From assembly GCA_030652115.1 (NCBI GenBank), contig JAUSBK010000003.1, positions 100,950 through 164,949 on the forward strand: 64,000 nucleotides of DNA. The letters run 5' to 3'. Source of the DNA: Coriobacteriia bacterium (GTDB lineage: Bacteria > Actinomycetota > Coriobacteriia > Anaerosomatales > Anaerosomataceae). The notes below the pieces were generated by a model. It was not told where the DNA came from, ran no database searches, and saw nothing but the letters and a program-made list of their open reading frames with translations. The position numbers and the translations under genes are program-made. Of this stretch, positions 49,558-58,524 are shown piece by piece; position 1 is the first letter of the stretch, and every line of letters starts with the position of its first letter.

Positions 49558-49609
49558 TCCGCGTCACGGGGTAGAAGCAGGGTGTAGGAGACAACCCGGA
49601 GGTGCTGCC

Positions 49610-51007
49610 GTGAGACGCACGAAGCTCATCGCCACGCTTGGACCGGCGACCGACGGGCCGGGAGTGCTGGACGACCTCGTGGCCGCCGGACTCGATGTCG
49701 CGCGGCTCAACAGCTCTCACGCCGACCGTCCGCAGCTCGAGCGGCAACTCGCCGCCGTGCGCACTGCAGCCGGTCGCGCCGGGCGACACGTCGCGGTGAT
49801 GCTCGACCTGGGCGGGGCGAAGCTTCGGCTCGGGGACGTGGCTCCCGGCACTGTGTTGGCTCCCGGCCAGACATTCGAGCTCCGGGGTGCTGACGCGCCC
49901 GGGGACGCCACCGGCGCGAGCGTGAGCCACACCGCCCTGGCGGACGACGTGGCCGAGGGCGACCGCGTGCTCATCGACGACGGCCGGATCGAACTCGCGG
50001 TGGCCGGCACTGCCGCCGCTGTAGTGCACACGACCGTGCGTGTCGGCGGCGCGCTCTCCAGCCGCAAGGGTGTGAACGTACCGGGCGTACACCTCGGCGT
50101 GGACGGCATCACCGCCCGGGACCTTGAACTCCTCGCCTGGGCGCTCGATGCGGGCGTCGACATAGTTGCGCAGTCGTTCGTGCGTTCGGCCGAAGACGTC
50201 GTCCGGCTGCGGGCTGCGATGGGGGAGCGCATCATCCCTATCGTGGCGAAGATCGAGAAGCACGAGGCGATGGACGCGCTCGACGCGATCGTCGAGGCCG
50301 CCGACGGCGTGATGGTCGCTCGCGGCGACCTCGGGGTCGAGCTGCCACTCGAGGAGGTTCCCGCCGCGCAGCGTCGGATCGTGGCGGCAGCGCGCACCGC
50401 AGGCCGCCCCGTGGTCGTGGCTACACAGATGCTCGAGTCGATGACCGAGTCGCGCCGTCCCACCCGGGCCGAGGCCTCGGACGTGGCGAACGCCATCTTC
50501 GACGCTGTCGATGCCGTGATGCTCTCGGGCGAGACCGCCGTGGGCCTCCATCCGGTGCACGTGCTGGAGACGATGGAGCGCATCGTCCGCGCTGCCGAGG
50601 AGGTGGCGGTCGAGCACCCCTGGACTCCCCGGCCCGGTGCCTCGGACGACGTTGCTGCCGCGGTGAGCCGTGCAGTACGCGATCTGGCAGAGAGCCTGGA
50701 TCTTGCGGCCATCGTGACGGTCACGCAGTCGGGAGCCACCGCGCGGGCTGTCGCCGCGCGCCGTCCCCGCGTGCCGGTGCTCGCGGCCACGCCGGATGAG
50801 GCGGTGGCGCGCCGCCTTGCGCTCGTCTGGGGCGTGCATCCGACGGTGATCGGCACCTACGAGAGCATCGATGAGATGATCGAAGCGGCCTCCGCCGCCG
50901 TGCGCGACACGGGCCTCGCCGCGCCCGGAGACCTCATCGCGGTGACCGGCGGTGTGGCGGTCCATGTTGCCGGTTCGACCAATCTCATCCAGGTCCACCG
51001 CGTCTGA
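49610..51007 (+). CDS. pyk: Pyruvate kinase, divergent at substrate-site motifs
   Basis: A 465-residue pyruvate kinase. Conserved: RRTKLIATLGPAT at the start, ARGDLGVE, AKIEKHEAMDA with catalytic Lys, ATQMLESM and the C-terminal domain with VTQSGATAR. Divergent: RLNSSHAD instead of the usual RLNFSHG, and LDLGGAKLRLG where most enzymes have LDTKGPEIR, so the K+/ADP-side region is altered. It may have changed cation dependence or lower activity. GTG at 49610 with CGGAGGTG. Follows eno. Confidence 0.93.
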   Translation: MRRTKLIATLGPATDGPGVLDDLVAAGLDVARLNSSHADRPQLERQLAAVRTAAGRAGRHVAVMLDLGGAKLRLGDVAPGTVLAPGQTFELRGADAPGDATGASVSHTALADDVAEGDRVLIDDGRIELAVAGTAAAVVHTTVRVGGALSSRKGVNVPGVHLGVDGITARDLELLAWALDAGVDIVAQSFVRSAEDVVRLRAAMGERIIPIVAKIEKHEAMDALDAIVEAADGVMVARGDLGVELPLEEVPAAQRRIVAAARTAGRPVVVATQMLESMTESRRPTRAEASDVANAIFDAVDAVMLSGETAVGLHPVHVLETMERIVRAAEEVAVEHPWTPRPGASDDVAAAVSRAVRDLAESLDLAAIVTVTQSGATARAVAARRPRVPVLAATPDEAVARRLALVWGVHPTVIGTYESIDEMIEAASAAVRDTGLAAPGDLIAVTGGVAVHVAGSTNLIQVHRV

Positions 51008-51079
51008 CCTGCGGCGTCCGCATCAATCTCAGGTTGACGTACAGGGTTCTACTCGGCATGCGAAGGTGGTAGTATGGCG

Positions 51080-51097
51080 CCGAGGGGATACCCTCGG
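51080..51097 (+). other. Hairpin between pyk and ftsB
   Basis: CCGAGGG-GATA-CCCTCGG, perfect 7-bp stem. No T-run. May terminate pyk transcription or lie in the ftsB leader. Confidence 0.35.
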
Positions 51098-51141
51098 GCA
51101 CTGACCGTCGCTGGTCTCGTCACACCACTGATTGCGCAGCC

Positions 51142-51744
51142 ATGGCCGCACCACGAACGCAGAAGCACTCACCAGCGAACGCCGGGAGGACCGCCGCCAA
51201 GCGGGGGTCGACCTCTCGTGCGTCGTCCTCGCGCACGTCTCGCGCGACCCCCGGCACTCCTCCCGCGCGCAAGCGCTCGGCCGCCGCTCCTGCCACGCGC
51301 ACGCGCGTCGCGAAGCCCGCACGTACCACCCGGCCCGCGCGCTCGGCATCCCGCAAGAGGCGCGCGTCTCGCCCCTCGGGCAGCTCAGGGCAGGCGCGGA
51401 TCACGGCACTCATGGTGATCGTCGCGATCGCGCTTGCGGCATGGTGGGTCTATCCGACCTTCCGCCTCCAGTACGAGCATGAGCATGAGGTCGAGACGCT
51501 CGAAGGCGAACTCGAGGAGCTGAAATCGCGGAACGGCGAGCTCCGCGAAGACGTCGAGGAGCTCAAGACGCCCGAAGGTGTCGAGCAGCTGGCGCGCGAC
51601 AGCCTGGGCCTGGTGAAGCCCGGCGAGCAGGCGTACGTGGTCACCGGTGGCGTCGCGACCGAGACCACGGCGACCGTCTCCCCCGAAGGCGGCGGGCCGG
51701 AGTTCTGGGAGCGGGCGCTCAACGCGCTGTTCGGCCTCGACTGA
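51142..51744 (+). CDS. FtsB/DivIC-type septum protein with long basic N-terminus
   Basis: A 200-residue cell-division protein. Residues 1-85 are a disordered Ser/Ala/Arg/Lys-rich tail, then a membrane helix (about 88-105), an extracytoplasmic coiled coil (YEHEHEVETLEGELEELKS...) and LARDSLGLVKPGEQAY, the DivIC end motif. It would join FtsL and FtsQ at the divisome. No good Shine-Dalgarno precedes ATG 51142, so the exact start is a little uncertain. The eno-ftsB-DUF501-ppx order is typical of actinobacteria. Confidence 0.87.
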   Translation: MAAPRTQKHSPANAGRTAAKRGSTSRASSSRTSRATPGTPPARKRSAAAPATRTRVAKPARTTRPARSASRKRRASRPSGSSGQARITALMVIVAIALAAWWVYPTFRLQYEHEHEVETLEGELEELKSRNGELREDVEELKTPEGVEQLARDSLGLVKPGEQAYVVTGGVATETTATVSPEGGGPEFWERALNALFGLD

Positions 51745-52226
51745 TGGACGACGCCGCCGTTGTGGCGTGGCAGCTGGGCCGGACGCCTCGCGGTCCGTGG
51801 CGCGCCGCCTCACGGTGCTCGTTCGGCTTTCCGACCACGATCGTCACCGTTCCGGTCACCGGCTCGGGCGAGCCGTTCCCGACACTCTACTATCTGACCT
51901 GCCCGCACCTGGTGGCCGCGGTCGGCCGCCTCGAGTCGGACGGACTCATGGAGGTGCTGCGGGCGGAACTTGCGTCGGACCGATCGCTCACCGCGCGCCT
52001 GCTCGATGCCGATGAATCCTATCGGAAGGCGCGCGCACGCGAGGGCGGCGGCGTCGACCCGCAGCCGAACGTGGGGATCGCGGGCCAGCGCGACCCGTGC
52101 GCCGTCAAGTGTCTGCACGCCCACACGGCGGCGCTGCTTGCAGGTATTGCCGACCCGCTTGGCGAAGTGGTGCTGAAGAAGCTGAGCGCCGAGTGCGCAG
52201 ACCGGCGATGCGAGGAGGCCACGTGA
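51744..52226 (+). CDS. DUF501 family protein
   Basis: A 160-residue protein with the DUF501 hallmarks: LYYLTCPHLVAAVGRLES, then GIAGQRDPCAVKCLHAHTA with conserved Cys and His. Function unknown. It overlaps the ftsB stop (TGATG) and the ppx start (GTGA), so the three are translationally linked. Almost restricted to actinobacteria, supporting the lineage call. Confidence 0.92.
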   Translation: MDDAAVVAWQLGRTPRGPWRAASRCSFGFPTTIVTVPVTGSGEPFPTLYYLTCPHLVAAVGRLESDGLMEVLRAELASDRSLTARLLDADESYRKARAREGGGVDPQPNVGIAGQRDPCAVKCLHAHTAALLAGIADPLGEVVLKKLSAECADRRCEEAT

Positions 52227-53173
52227 CCACCGAACGCAGGGCGGCCATCGACATCGGCACGGTGACCGCGCGCCTGCTGGTTGCAGACGTGACCGACGGT
52301 TCGGTCGACGAGGTCGTTCGCCGGCAGTCCATCACGCATCTCGGCGAGGGATGGGCCGGGACCCGCGAGCTTTCCGAGGCGGGCATCGCGCGCGCCGCGG
52401 CGGTCGTGGGGCCGTTTGCGGAGGAGGCTCGCTCACTCGGCGCTTCGCGCATCGTCACCGTGGCCACCTCGGCAGCCCGGGATGCGCGAAATCAAGACGC
52501 GTTCACAGCCGCCCTCGGGGCGGTCGGTGTGCAGCCCGCGATCATCTCCGGCCTGCGCGAGGGCTACCTCACCTTCCTTGGCGTCACGTACAGCTTCTGC
52601 GGAGACCGCGTACTGGTCGTCGATGTGGGGGGCGGCTCCACCGAGCTCGTCCTCGGTCGCTCATGCGTGGGTCCGGATGGCACGGGCGTGGAGGTCCAGG
52701 CCGTGCGTTCGCTGGACATCGGGTCGAGGCGGATCTCCGAGCTCTTCTTGCGCTCAGACCCTCCGACCGCCCGGGAGCTCGACGAGGCGGCAGGCTGGAT
52801 CTCCGACGAGCTGCGCGCCAATCGCATCTGGGTGAAAGAACACCCGCACGAGATGGTGGCCGTGGCGGGTACCGCCACGAGCCTGGCGGCCATCGACCTC
52901 GGTCTGGACCCGTACGACCCGGAGCGGGTGCACGGGTACCGCATCTGCGGTGCGGCGCTTCTCGACATGCTCGAGCGCCTGTCGGTGCTCACCGAAGCGG
53001 AGCGTCGCACGGTGGTCGGTCTCGAGCCGGACCGCGCCGGAGTGATCATCGGCGGCGCGCTCATCTTGCAGTCCGTGATGGCGTACGCCGGGCTTTCTTC
53101 GACGCTGGTGAGCGAACACGATATCCTCTACGGCATGGTGCTCGACCCCGACGGGGTGGAAGCGCCAGAGTGA
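52223..53173 (+). CDS. ppx: Exopolyphosphatase / pppGpp phosphatase (Ppx/GppA)
   Basis: A 316-residue ASKHA-fold phosphatase hydrolysing polyphosphate or pppGpp. AAIDIGTVTARLLVADV near 6-22 (phosphate 1), VTVATSAARDARN, VVDVGGGSTELVLG (phosphate 2) and AGTATSLAAIDLGL. GTG at 52223 with GAGGAGG. The stop TGA is immediately followed by the first base of tRNA-Leu. Confidence 0.92.
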   Translation: MTTERRAAIDIGTVTARLLVADVTDGSVDEVVRRQSITHLGEGWAGTRELSEAGIARAAAVVGPFAEEARSLGASRIVTVATSAARDARNQDAFTAALGAVGVQPAIISGLREGYLTFLGVTYSFCGDRVLVVDVGGGSTELVLGRSCVGPDGTGVEVQAVRSLDIGSRRISELFLRSDPPTARELDEAAGWISDELRANRIWVKEHPHEMVAVAGTATSLAAIDLGLDPYDPERVHGYRICGAALLDMLERLSVLTEAERRTVVGLEPDRAGVIIGGALILQSVMAYAGLSSTLVSEHDILYGMVLDPDGVEAPE

Positions 53174-53260
53174 AGCGGTGTATCCGAACTGGTACAGGAG
53201 GGGGCCTTAAAAGCCTCTGGCCGCAAGGCCGTGTGGGTTCGAATCCCACCACCGCTACCA
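53174..53260 (+). tRNA. tRNA-Leu (anticodon UAA)
   Basis: An 87-base class II tRNA with encoded CCA. Acceptor AGCGGTG/CACCGCT, D stem TCC/GGA, anticodon stem GGGGC/GCCTC with loop CTTAAAA (anticodon TAA), a long variable arm GGCC-GCAA-GGCC and T arm GTGGG-TTCGAAT-CCCAC. It begins on the base after the ppx stop. Confidence 0.97.
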
Positions 53261-53312
53261 AGACGTTCTACCTCGCGGGTCACCGCGGGTGAGGGAGGCG
53301 AGAGGAAGAAGC

Positions 53313-53975
53313 GTGGCCGCCAACGACGCGGCAGATCTCTACCAGGCGTTCGTCGACCAGGACCCGGCTGCTGCCATCCAGGTTGTCGAGCATGCTCGCG
53401 CGTCCGGTGTGGCCCAGGACCAGCTCTTCGACGTGCTGTACGCACCGGCGATGGGGCTCCTCGGCGGGGCGTGGGCGGCCGCCGAGATCGACGAGATCAC
53501 CTTCACGCAGGCGGCGGTGGTGGCCGAGCAGATCGGCTCGTTCGTGATGCCGCCCGCCGCACGGCGCGACACCGGCGTCACGGTCGTGGTGGGCACCATG
53601 CATCGGGACCACCACTCGATCGCGCGCACGATCATCGCGGCCACGCTCAAAGAGGCCGGCCACCGTGTGAACGACCTCGGCATCGACGTGCGCCCCGCCG
53701 ACTTCCTCGAGCGGGTGGAAGAGACAGGCGCGCGCATCGTGATCGTGTTTGCCGAGCTGATGGCCACCGCGCGTGCTGTGGCTCGCGTTCGCGAGCTGTT
53801 CGCCACGAGCGGCCTCGACGACGTGGTGATCCTCGTGAGCGGCGGCCCCTTCGCCGCCGACCCGACGCTCGCCCGCGAGGTGGGCGCCAACGGCGTCGTG
53901 CCGGGCGCGGAGAGCGCCCTCAAGCTGATTGCTCGCGTGGCACGCGATCGCGCGTCCGCCGAGGGTGAGGCCTGA
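53313..53975 (+). CDS. B12-binding domain protein (MtbC/corrinoid-protein-like)
   Basis: A 220-residue protein with a helical cap (about 1-88) and a Rossmann-like B12-binding domain (89-220). The DxHxxG cobalamin motif appears as DHHSIA at 99-104, so His101 could ligate cobalt; Gly is replaced by Ala. Later strands VNDLGIDV and LVSGGPF fit the fold. Stand-alone corrinoid proteins pair with methyltransferases or act as light/corrinoid sensors. No methyltransferase lies beside it. GTG at 53313 with GAGAGGAAG. First gene of a tightly coupled operon. Confidence 0.83.
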   Translation: MAANDAADLYQAFVDQDPAAAIQVVEHARASGVAQDQLFDVLYAPAMGLLGGAWAAAEIDEITFTQAAVVAEQIGSFVMPPAARRDTGVTVVVGTMHRDHHSIARTIIAATLKEAGHRVNDLGIDVRPADFLERVEETGARIVIVFAELMATARAVARVRELFATSGLDDVVILVSGGPFAADPTLAREVGANGVVPGAESALKLIARVARDRASAEGEA

Positions 53976-55144
53976 TGGCAGGCCGCTCGACAGCCCTGCT
54001 CACCGCCGAGGAGCTCGCTCGCTCGGGTGCCGTCGGCGCCGCGGTCGAGGCATGCTACGAGGCGCTCGCGCTCGGCGACCGTGAGCCGCGCGTCCACGCG
54101 CTGCTCGCGCACCTGATGCTCGAGGGCGACTTCTACGACCAGGCCATCGCCGAGGCGACCAAGGCGATCGAGATCGATCCGGACTGCTCGGCGGCGTATC
54201 TCGCACTCGGGCTGGCGTACGACCGCCGCGGCGGGATGGCCGACCAGTCGGTGCTCGTGTGGCACGAGCTCTCCGAGGTCGCGCCCGATCTCGTGACCGC
54301 GCACGTGCAACTCGGCGAGGCGTTCGCCGCCGCAGCGTTCGAGGACGACGCGATCGAGAGTTGGAAGCGCGCGCTCGAGATCGACCCGAAAGAAGCGCGC
54401 GCCACCTACAACCTCGCCATCGCAAGCCTCAAGCGCGAGGGTATGGCGCTCGCATTGCCGCTGTTCCGCCAGGCCGGTGAGCTCGACCCCTCGCAAGACG
54501 AGCTCTTCTTCACGCTCCTCGGCGTGGGTGAGGCGTCTGACGAACCCATCGATCCGTCGCGGGTGAAGGCGACGCGCGAGGCGCGGCTCGGCGCGGCAGG
54601 GCTCGCCCTCAGGGCCGAGGACCTCTTTACCGCCGGCGACCTCGTGCGCCTGGTGCTCGACGAGAACCCCGACGATCCCGAGGCGCTTGCGCTCGCCGCG
54701 TACGCGTACCTCAAGCAGGAGGCGGCGAACGAATCGATGGCGTGCGCGATGCGCGCGCTCTCGCTCGACCCGGAACTGCCCACGGCGCTCTACTGCCTCG
54801 GCGTCGTGTACGCGCGGCGCACCGGCCTCAACCGGCATGCGGCCCGCGTGTTCATCGCGCTCGCCAAGCGCGCGAGCAGCCATGCTCTGGTGCACGTGCT
54901 GCTTGCCGAGTCGCTCCTCGGCCTGCAGCGCTTCGAGGCCGCAGCCCGGTCGTACCGGCTCGGCGTTCGGCTCGACCCGGCGTGCGTGCGTGCGCGCTTC
55001 GGCCTGGCTGCGTCCTACCTGACCGAGGGCCGCTACGCCGAGGCGCAGTGGGAGATCCGCCGCGCGGCCTACTACGACACCAAGCGCCAGGGCCTGTTCT
55101 GGCGCCTCTACGACGAGTACGCCGGGGCGGGTGATGACGAGTGA
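53975..55144 (+). CDS. TPR repeat protein
   Basis: A 389-residue cytoplasmic helical-repeat protein; TPR-like units run through most of it (for example AIAEATKAIEIDPDCSAAYL near 51-70 and AIESWKRALEIDPKEARATY near 127-146). No signal peptide or catalytic motif. It overlaps the previous stop (TGATG) and the next start (GTGA), so its partners are probably the B12-binding and glycosidase-like proteins. Confidence 0.88.
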   Translation: MAGRSTALLTAEELARSGAVGAAVEACYEALALGDREPRVHALLAHLMLEGDFYDQAIAEATKAIEIDPDCSAAYLALGLAYDRRGGMADQSVLVWHELSEVAPDLVTAHVQLGEAFAAAAFEDDAIESWKRALEIDPKEARATYNLAIASLKREGMALALPLFRQAGELDPSQDELFFTLLGVGEASDEPIDPSRVKATREARLGAAGLALRAEDLFTAGDLVRLVLDENPDDPEALALAAYAYLKQEAANESMACAMRALSLDPELPTALYCLGVVYARRTGLNRHAARVFIALAKRASSHALVHVLLAESLLGLQRFEAAARSYRLGVRLDPACVRARFGLAASYLTEGRYAEAQWEIRRAAYYDTKRQGLFWRLYDEYAGAGDDE

Positions 55145-57129
55145 GTGCCGCCGAGCGCAAGCAGCCTGCCAAGGCCGCCGCTTCCAAGGACCGCGCCGCC
55201 ACGAGCGCGCCGGCCGACACGCAGGCTCCCGCCACCCAGGACCTGGGGCCGCTGCGCAACCAGCTGTTCCCGATCGGCGTGGACTACTACCCGCTCGACG
55301 AAGAGCGCGCATCGTTCGACACCTGGTACGACCGCGACTTCGATTCGGAGTTCGCCGCCATCGCCGCAACGCGCATCTCGCTCGTGCGGCTGTTCGTGTC
55401 GTGGAAGCTGTTCGAGCCGCAGGTGGGGCAGTACGACACCGACGCCGAGGACCGCCTCGGCGACCTGCTCGCAGCCGCCCGCGGCCACGACCTCAAGGCG
55501 ATCGTGACGTTCTTCGCCGACGACCGTCTGGCCGAGCTGAACGACTTGCCCTGGGCGAAGAAGCGCGACCCGCGTACCGACGACTACCTCATCCAGCGCG
55601 AGATCTCGCTCGTGCAGCGCGTAGTGAACCGGTTCCGCAGCGAGACGGCGGTGTGGGCGTGGGAGCTCGGCAACGAGGCCTTCTTCACCGGCTTCGCCAC
55701 TGAAGAGGCGCTCCAGAAGTGGGCCGACGCGCTCCGCGACGCGATCCGCGAGGTGGATTCGGCGCGCGCGATCGTGTTCGCATGTGACCCGGAGACGCTC
55801 GTTCGTGAGAGCGGCGTGGACGCGCGCGCGGCCATCGACGGTTTCGAGTACGGCGTGAGCCACGTGACCGCGCCGTACCGCGCGTACGCGGCCGAGGGCC
55901 CGCTCACCTACGGCCCCGCCACCCATCTCGACTCGTTTCTGCTGCGCGCCGCGCTGCGGGACATCCCGGTGCTCGCCGACGGCGTCGGCATCCAGTCGCT
56001 CGACTTCTCGGTGGCCGAGGAGGCCGCCTACGTGCGGACCGGACTCTACTCGGCGCTCATGAACCGCGCTTCCGGCGTGCTGCTCCGTCGCTGGCGCGAT
56101 CTGGAGACCGAGAAGCGCGAGCCGTACTTCCGCGACCCCTTCGAGGTGCTCGTGGGACTGAACGACGTGACGGGCGAGCCAAAGCCGGTGCTCGCCGAGG
56201 TGCGCAAGTTCGCGCGCGTGGCCGCGCGGCTCGACCTGCGCGTGCACACGCCGGCGCCGGAGCGCGCCGCGGTGCTCATCCCGACCGAGCGCTACGAGCC
56301 GCTGCCGTCGCTTGCGGGGCTGTACGCGCCGCGCTCGTGCCTGCAGGCGTACATCGCCGCCAAAGAGGCGCACCTGCCGGTGACGCTCGCCCGCGAGGGC
56401 GACGACCTGGGCGGCTACATGACGCTGTTCGTGCCCTCGGCGGCACGGCTGTCGCCCGCGATGTGGGCGGCGCTGGCGGCGTTCGTGCAGTCGGGCGGCT
56501 CGGTGGTCCTGAGCTACGGCGGCGGTGACGTCGATCCGGCGCTGCGCGAGGTGTTCGGCGTGGAGTTCCTCGGCGATCACGGCGTGCGGCCGGTCGTGAG
56601 CTGCCGCATCGCGCAGCCCGGGCTACTCGGGGACCTCACCGCCTTCGACGTGCGCCTCGATCTGCCGCACTTCGCGCTCGTGGGAAGCGGCACCGCCACG
56701 GTGGTCGCCACCGACGCGATGGGAAGCCCGCTGCTCACGCTCAACCAGTACGGCCAGGGCAAGGCGGTCTTCCTCGCCGCGCCGCTTGAGCGGGCGATCG
56801 CGCAGAGTGACCCGTGGGCAGCTCCCGATGCGGTGCGCGTGCTGCTGCGCAGCGTCTACGGGTCCGTGGCGCGCGCCGCAGGCGCCGGGCCGGTCATCGA
56901 CTGCGACGAGCCGGTCGCGGAGATCGCGCTGTTCTCGGGCGAGGCGGGCGACGTGGTGTTCGTTCTGAATCACAGCGCCGAGCCGGTGACGGCCACGCTG
57001 ACTGCCGAGCGTGTGGTAGCCTCGGTGACGGACATACGCGGCGGCGCTACTGCCGAAGTTGGAGCGCGGGCCTTCGGCGTACCGCTCGGCCCGAACGCGG
57101 CCGTTGCGTTGCGCCTGACGTACGGGTAG
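55141..57129 (+). CDS. Glycoside-hydrolase-like TIM-barrel protein with GATase-like domain
   Basis: A 662-residue protein. Disordered Ala/Lys-rich start (1-38), a TIM-barrel part (about 40-390) with IGVDYYPLDEE and WELGNEAF (Glu179 as acid/base in the NE motif of clan-A glycosidases), a GATase-like domain (about 400-580, VQSGGSVVLSYGGG) as in GH42 enzymes, and a C-terminal beta domain. The expected nucleophile Glu around strand 7 is not evident: IPVLADGVGIQS has Asp instead. There is no signal peptide, so it is intracellular or exported otherwise. GTG at 55141 overlaps the TPR stop. May be a non-catalytic relative. Confidence 0.75.
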   Translation: MSAAERKQPAKAAASKDRAATSAPADTQAPATQDLGPLRNQLFPIGVDYYPLDEERASFDTWYDRDFDSEFAAIAATRISLVRLFVSWKLFEPQVGQYDTDAEDRLGDLLAAARGHDLKAIVTFFADDRLAELNDLPWAKKRDPRTDDYLIQREISLVQRVVNRFRSETAVWAWELGNEAFFTGFATEEALQKWADALRDAIREVDSARAIVFACDPETLVRESGVDARAAIDGFEYGVSHVTAPYRAYAAEGPLTYGPATHLDSFLLRAALRDIPVLADGVGIQSLDFSVAEEAAYVRTGLYSALMNRASGVLLRRWRDLETEKREPYFRDPFEVLVGLNDVTGEPKPVLAEVRKFARVAARLDLRVHTPAPERAAVLIPTERYEPLPSLAGLYAPRSCLQAYIAAKEAHLPVTLAREGDDLGGYMTLFVPSAARLSPAMWAALAAFVQSGGSVVLSYGGGDVDPALREVFGVEFLGDHGVRPVVSCRIAQPGLLGDLTAFDVRLDLPHFALVGSGTATVVATDAMGSPLLTLNQYGQGKAVFLAAPLERAIAQSDPWAAPDAVRVLLRSVYGSVARAAGAGPVIDCDEPVAEIALFSGEAGDVVFVLNHSAEPVTATLTAERVVASVTDIRGGATAEVGARAFGVPLGPNAAVALRLTYG

Positions 57130-57144
57130 GGAAGAGGGGACCGG

Positions 57145-58500
57145 ATGACCGAGAGCCAGGAGAAGCGCTCGCTCTTGCTCGAGTCGTGGCTGGAGTTCAA
57201 CGACATCATCGCCGAGCATCCCGAAGTGCGCCGGCTGCTCTTCGACCCGGTCACCGGGCTTCCCACCACACCGCTGCTCTTCCCCCGCATCGAATCACTG
57301 CTTGAGGACCGCGGCGAGGTGTCGCTGCTATGCCTCAACATGGTGAAGTACTCGAAGATCGAGGAGATCTACGGGTGGGAGGTCTTTGACGGCGTCATGC
57401 GCGAGGTGGCTGCTTCGCTTGAGCGCATCACCGGCGCCGAGCTGCGCGATTCGGACATCGTGGCCGAGTTGATGATCTCCGGCAGTGCGTTCGTGGTGCT
57501 GCTCTCGCCGCCCCGGACGACCGAGAAGATGGACCATGAGGCGCTTGAGCGGCTCGCACAGCGCGTGGAGTCGCTCGTGCGCGAGGACCTCGCCAAGGTG
57601 CTCGACCCCGCGATCTATCCCAAGTTCGGCTGCTACGTGGGTGCGGCCACCGCGTACCGCGACCCGAACACACGGCTCGAGCGGCTGGTACACAGGGCGC
57701 TCGAGACGGCCCTCGCGCAGTCGGACGCTCACGAGGTCACCGATGCCGAAGCCCGCATGCAGAGGCTCAAGCAGATCATCGCCGCTGGCGACGTACGGAC
57801 GCTCGTGCACCCCATCTTCCGGCTCGACGATCTGAGCATCGTCGGCTACGAAGCGCTCTCGCGCGGTCCCGAAGGCGGCGAGTTCGAGCGGCCCGACAAG
57901 CTCTTCCGCGTCGCCTATGACGGCGACCTCGTGGTGCAACTCGAGCGGCTGTGCCGCCAGCGGGCGTTCGAGGCGGCGGCGAGCCTGCCCGAGGGCAGGA
58001 TGCTGTTCATCAACATCGAGCCGGAGGCCGTCGCCGATCCGGAGCTTCGCGACATCATGTTCACGACATTGCTCGCAGGCACGGGCGTCGACCCGGAGAA
58101 CGTCGTCTTCGAGATCACCGAGCGGACCGCGATCACCGACTTCGCGTCGTTCCGTGCCACGCTCGAGTACCTCCGCCGGCTCGGTTTCCGTGTGGCGGTC
58201 GACGACGGGGGCGCGGGTTACGGCTCGCTGCAGAGCCTCGCCGAGGTGCGTCCCGAGTGGCTGAAGATCGACATGTCGCTCGTGACCGATATCGATACCG
58301 ATGAGATCCGGCGGATCCTCGTCACGAGTATGGTCATGTTCTCCGAGCGGCTCGGCGTGAGTCTCGTCGCCGAAGGCATCGAGCGGTCCGAGCAGCTCGA
58401 CACCCTGCGTGACCTGGGCGTCGAGTACGGCCAGGGCTTCTTGTTCTGCGAGCCGACCGAGCCGTATCCGGCGGATGCCGACGTGACCCCGAAGCTCTAG
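57145..58500 (+). CDS. c-di-GMP phosphodiesterase: degenerate GGDEF plus intact-looking EAL
   Basis: A 451-residue cytoplasmic signalling protein. The GGDEF-like domain (about 32-195) has SGSAF at 112-116 where GGDEF should be, so it is not a cyclase and may only sense GTP. The EAL domain (205-445) keeps its catalytic set: E236 in YEALSR, N290, E323 in FEITER, D353/D354, K374, E410 in AEGIE and Q430. It should hydrolyse c-di-GMP to pGpG. In the same window a c-di-GMP-I riboswitch controls a secreted protease. ATG at 57145, 15 bases after the glycosidase-like gene. Confidence 0.92.
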   Translation: MTESQEKRSLLLESWLEFNDIIAEHPEVRRLLFDPVTGLPTTPLLFPRIESLLEDRGEVSLLCLNMVKYSKIEEIYGWEVFDGVMREVAASLERITGAELRDSDIVAELMISGSAFVVLLSPPRTTEKMDHEALERLAQRVESLVREDLAKVLDPAIYPKFGCYVGAATAYRDPNTRLERLVHRALETALAQSDAHEVTDAEARMQRLKQIIAAGDVRTLVHPIFRLDDLSIVGYEALSRGPEGGEFERPDKLFRVAYDGDLVVQLERLCRQRAFEAAASLPEGRMLFINIEPEAVADPELRDIMFTTLLAGTGVDPENVVFEITERTAITDFASFRATLEYLRRLGFRVAVDDGGAGYGSLQSLAEVRPEWLKIDMSLVTDIDTDEIRRILVTSMVMFSERLGVSLVAEGIERSEQLDTLRDLGVEYGQGFLFCEPTEPYPADADVTPKL

Positions 58501-58524
58501 ATACGGCGCGGCGGAAGGAGCGGC

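Noticed and set aside
51034..51075. TTGACG ... TAGTAT as the ftsB promoter
   Set aside because: The spacer is about 30 bases, far from the 16-18 expected.
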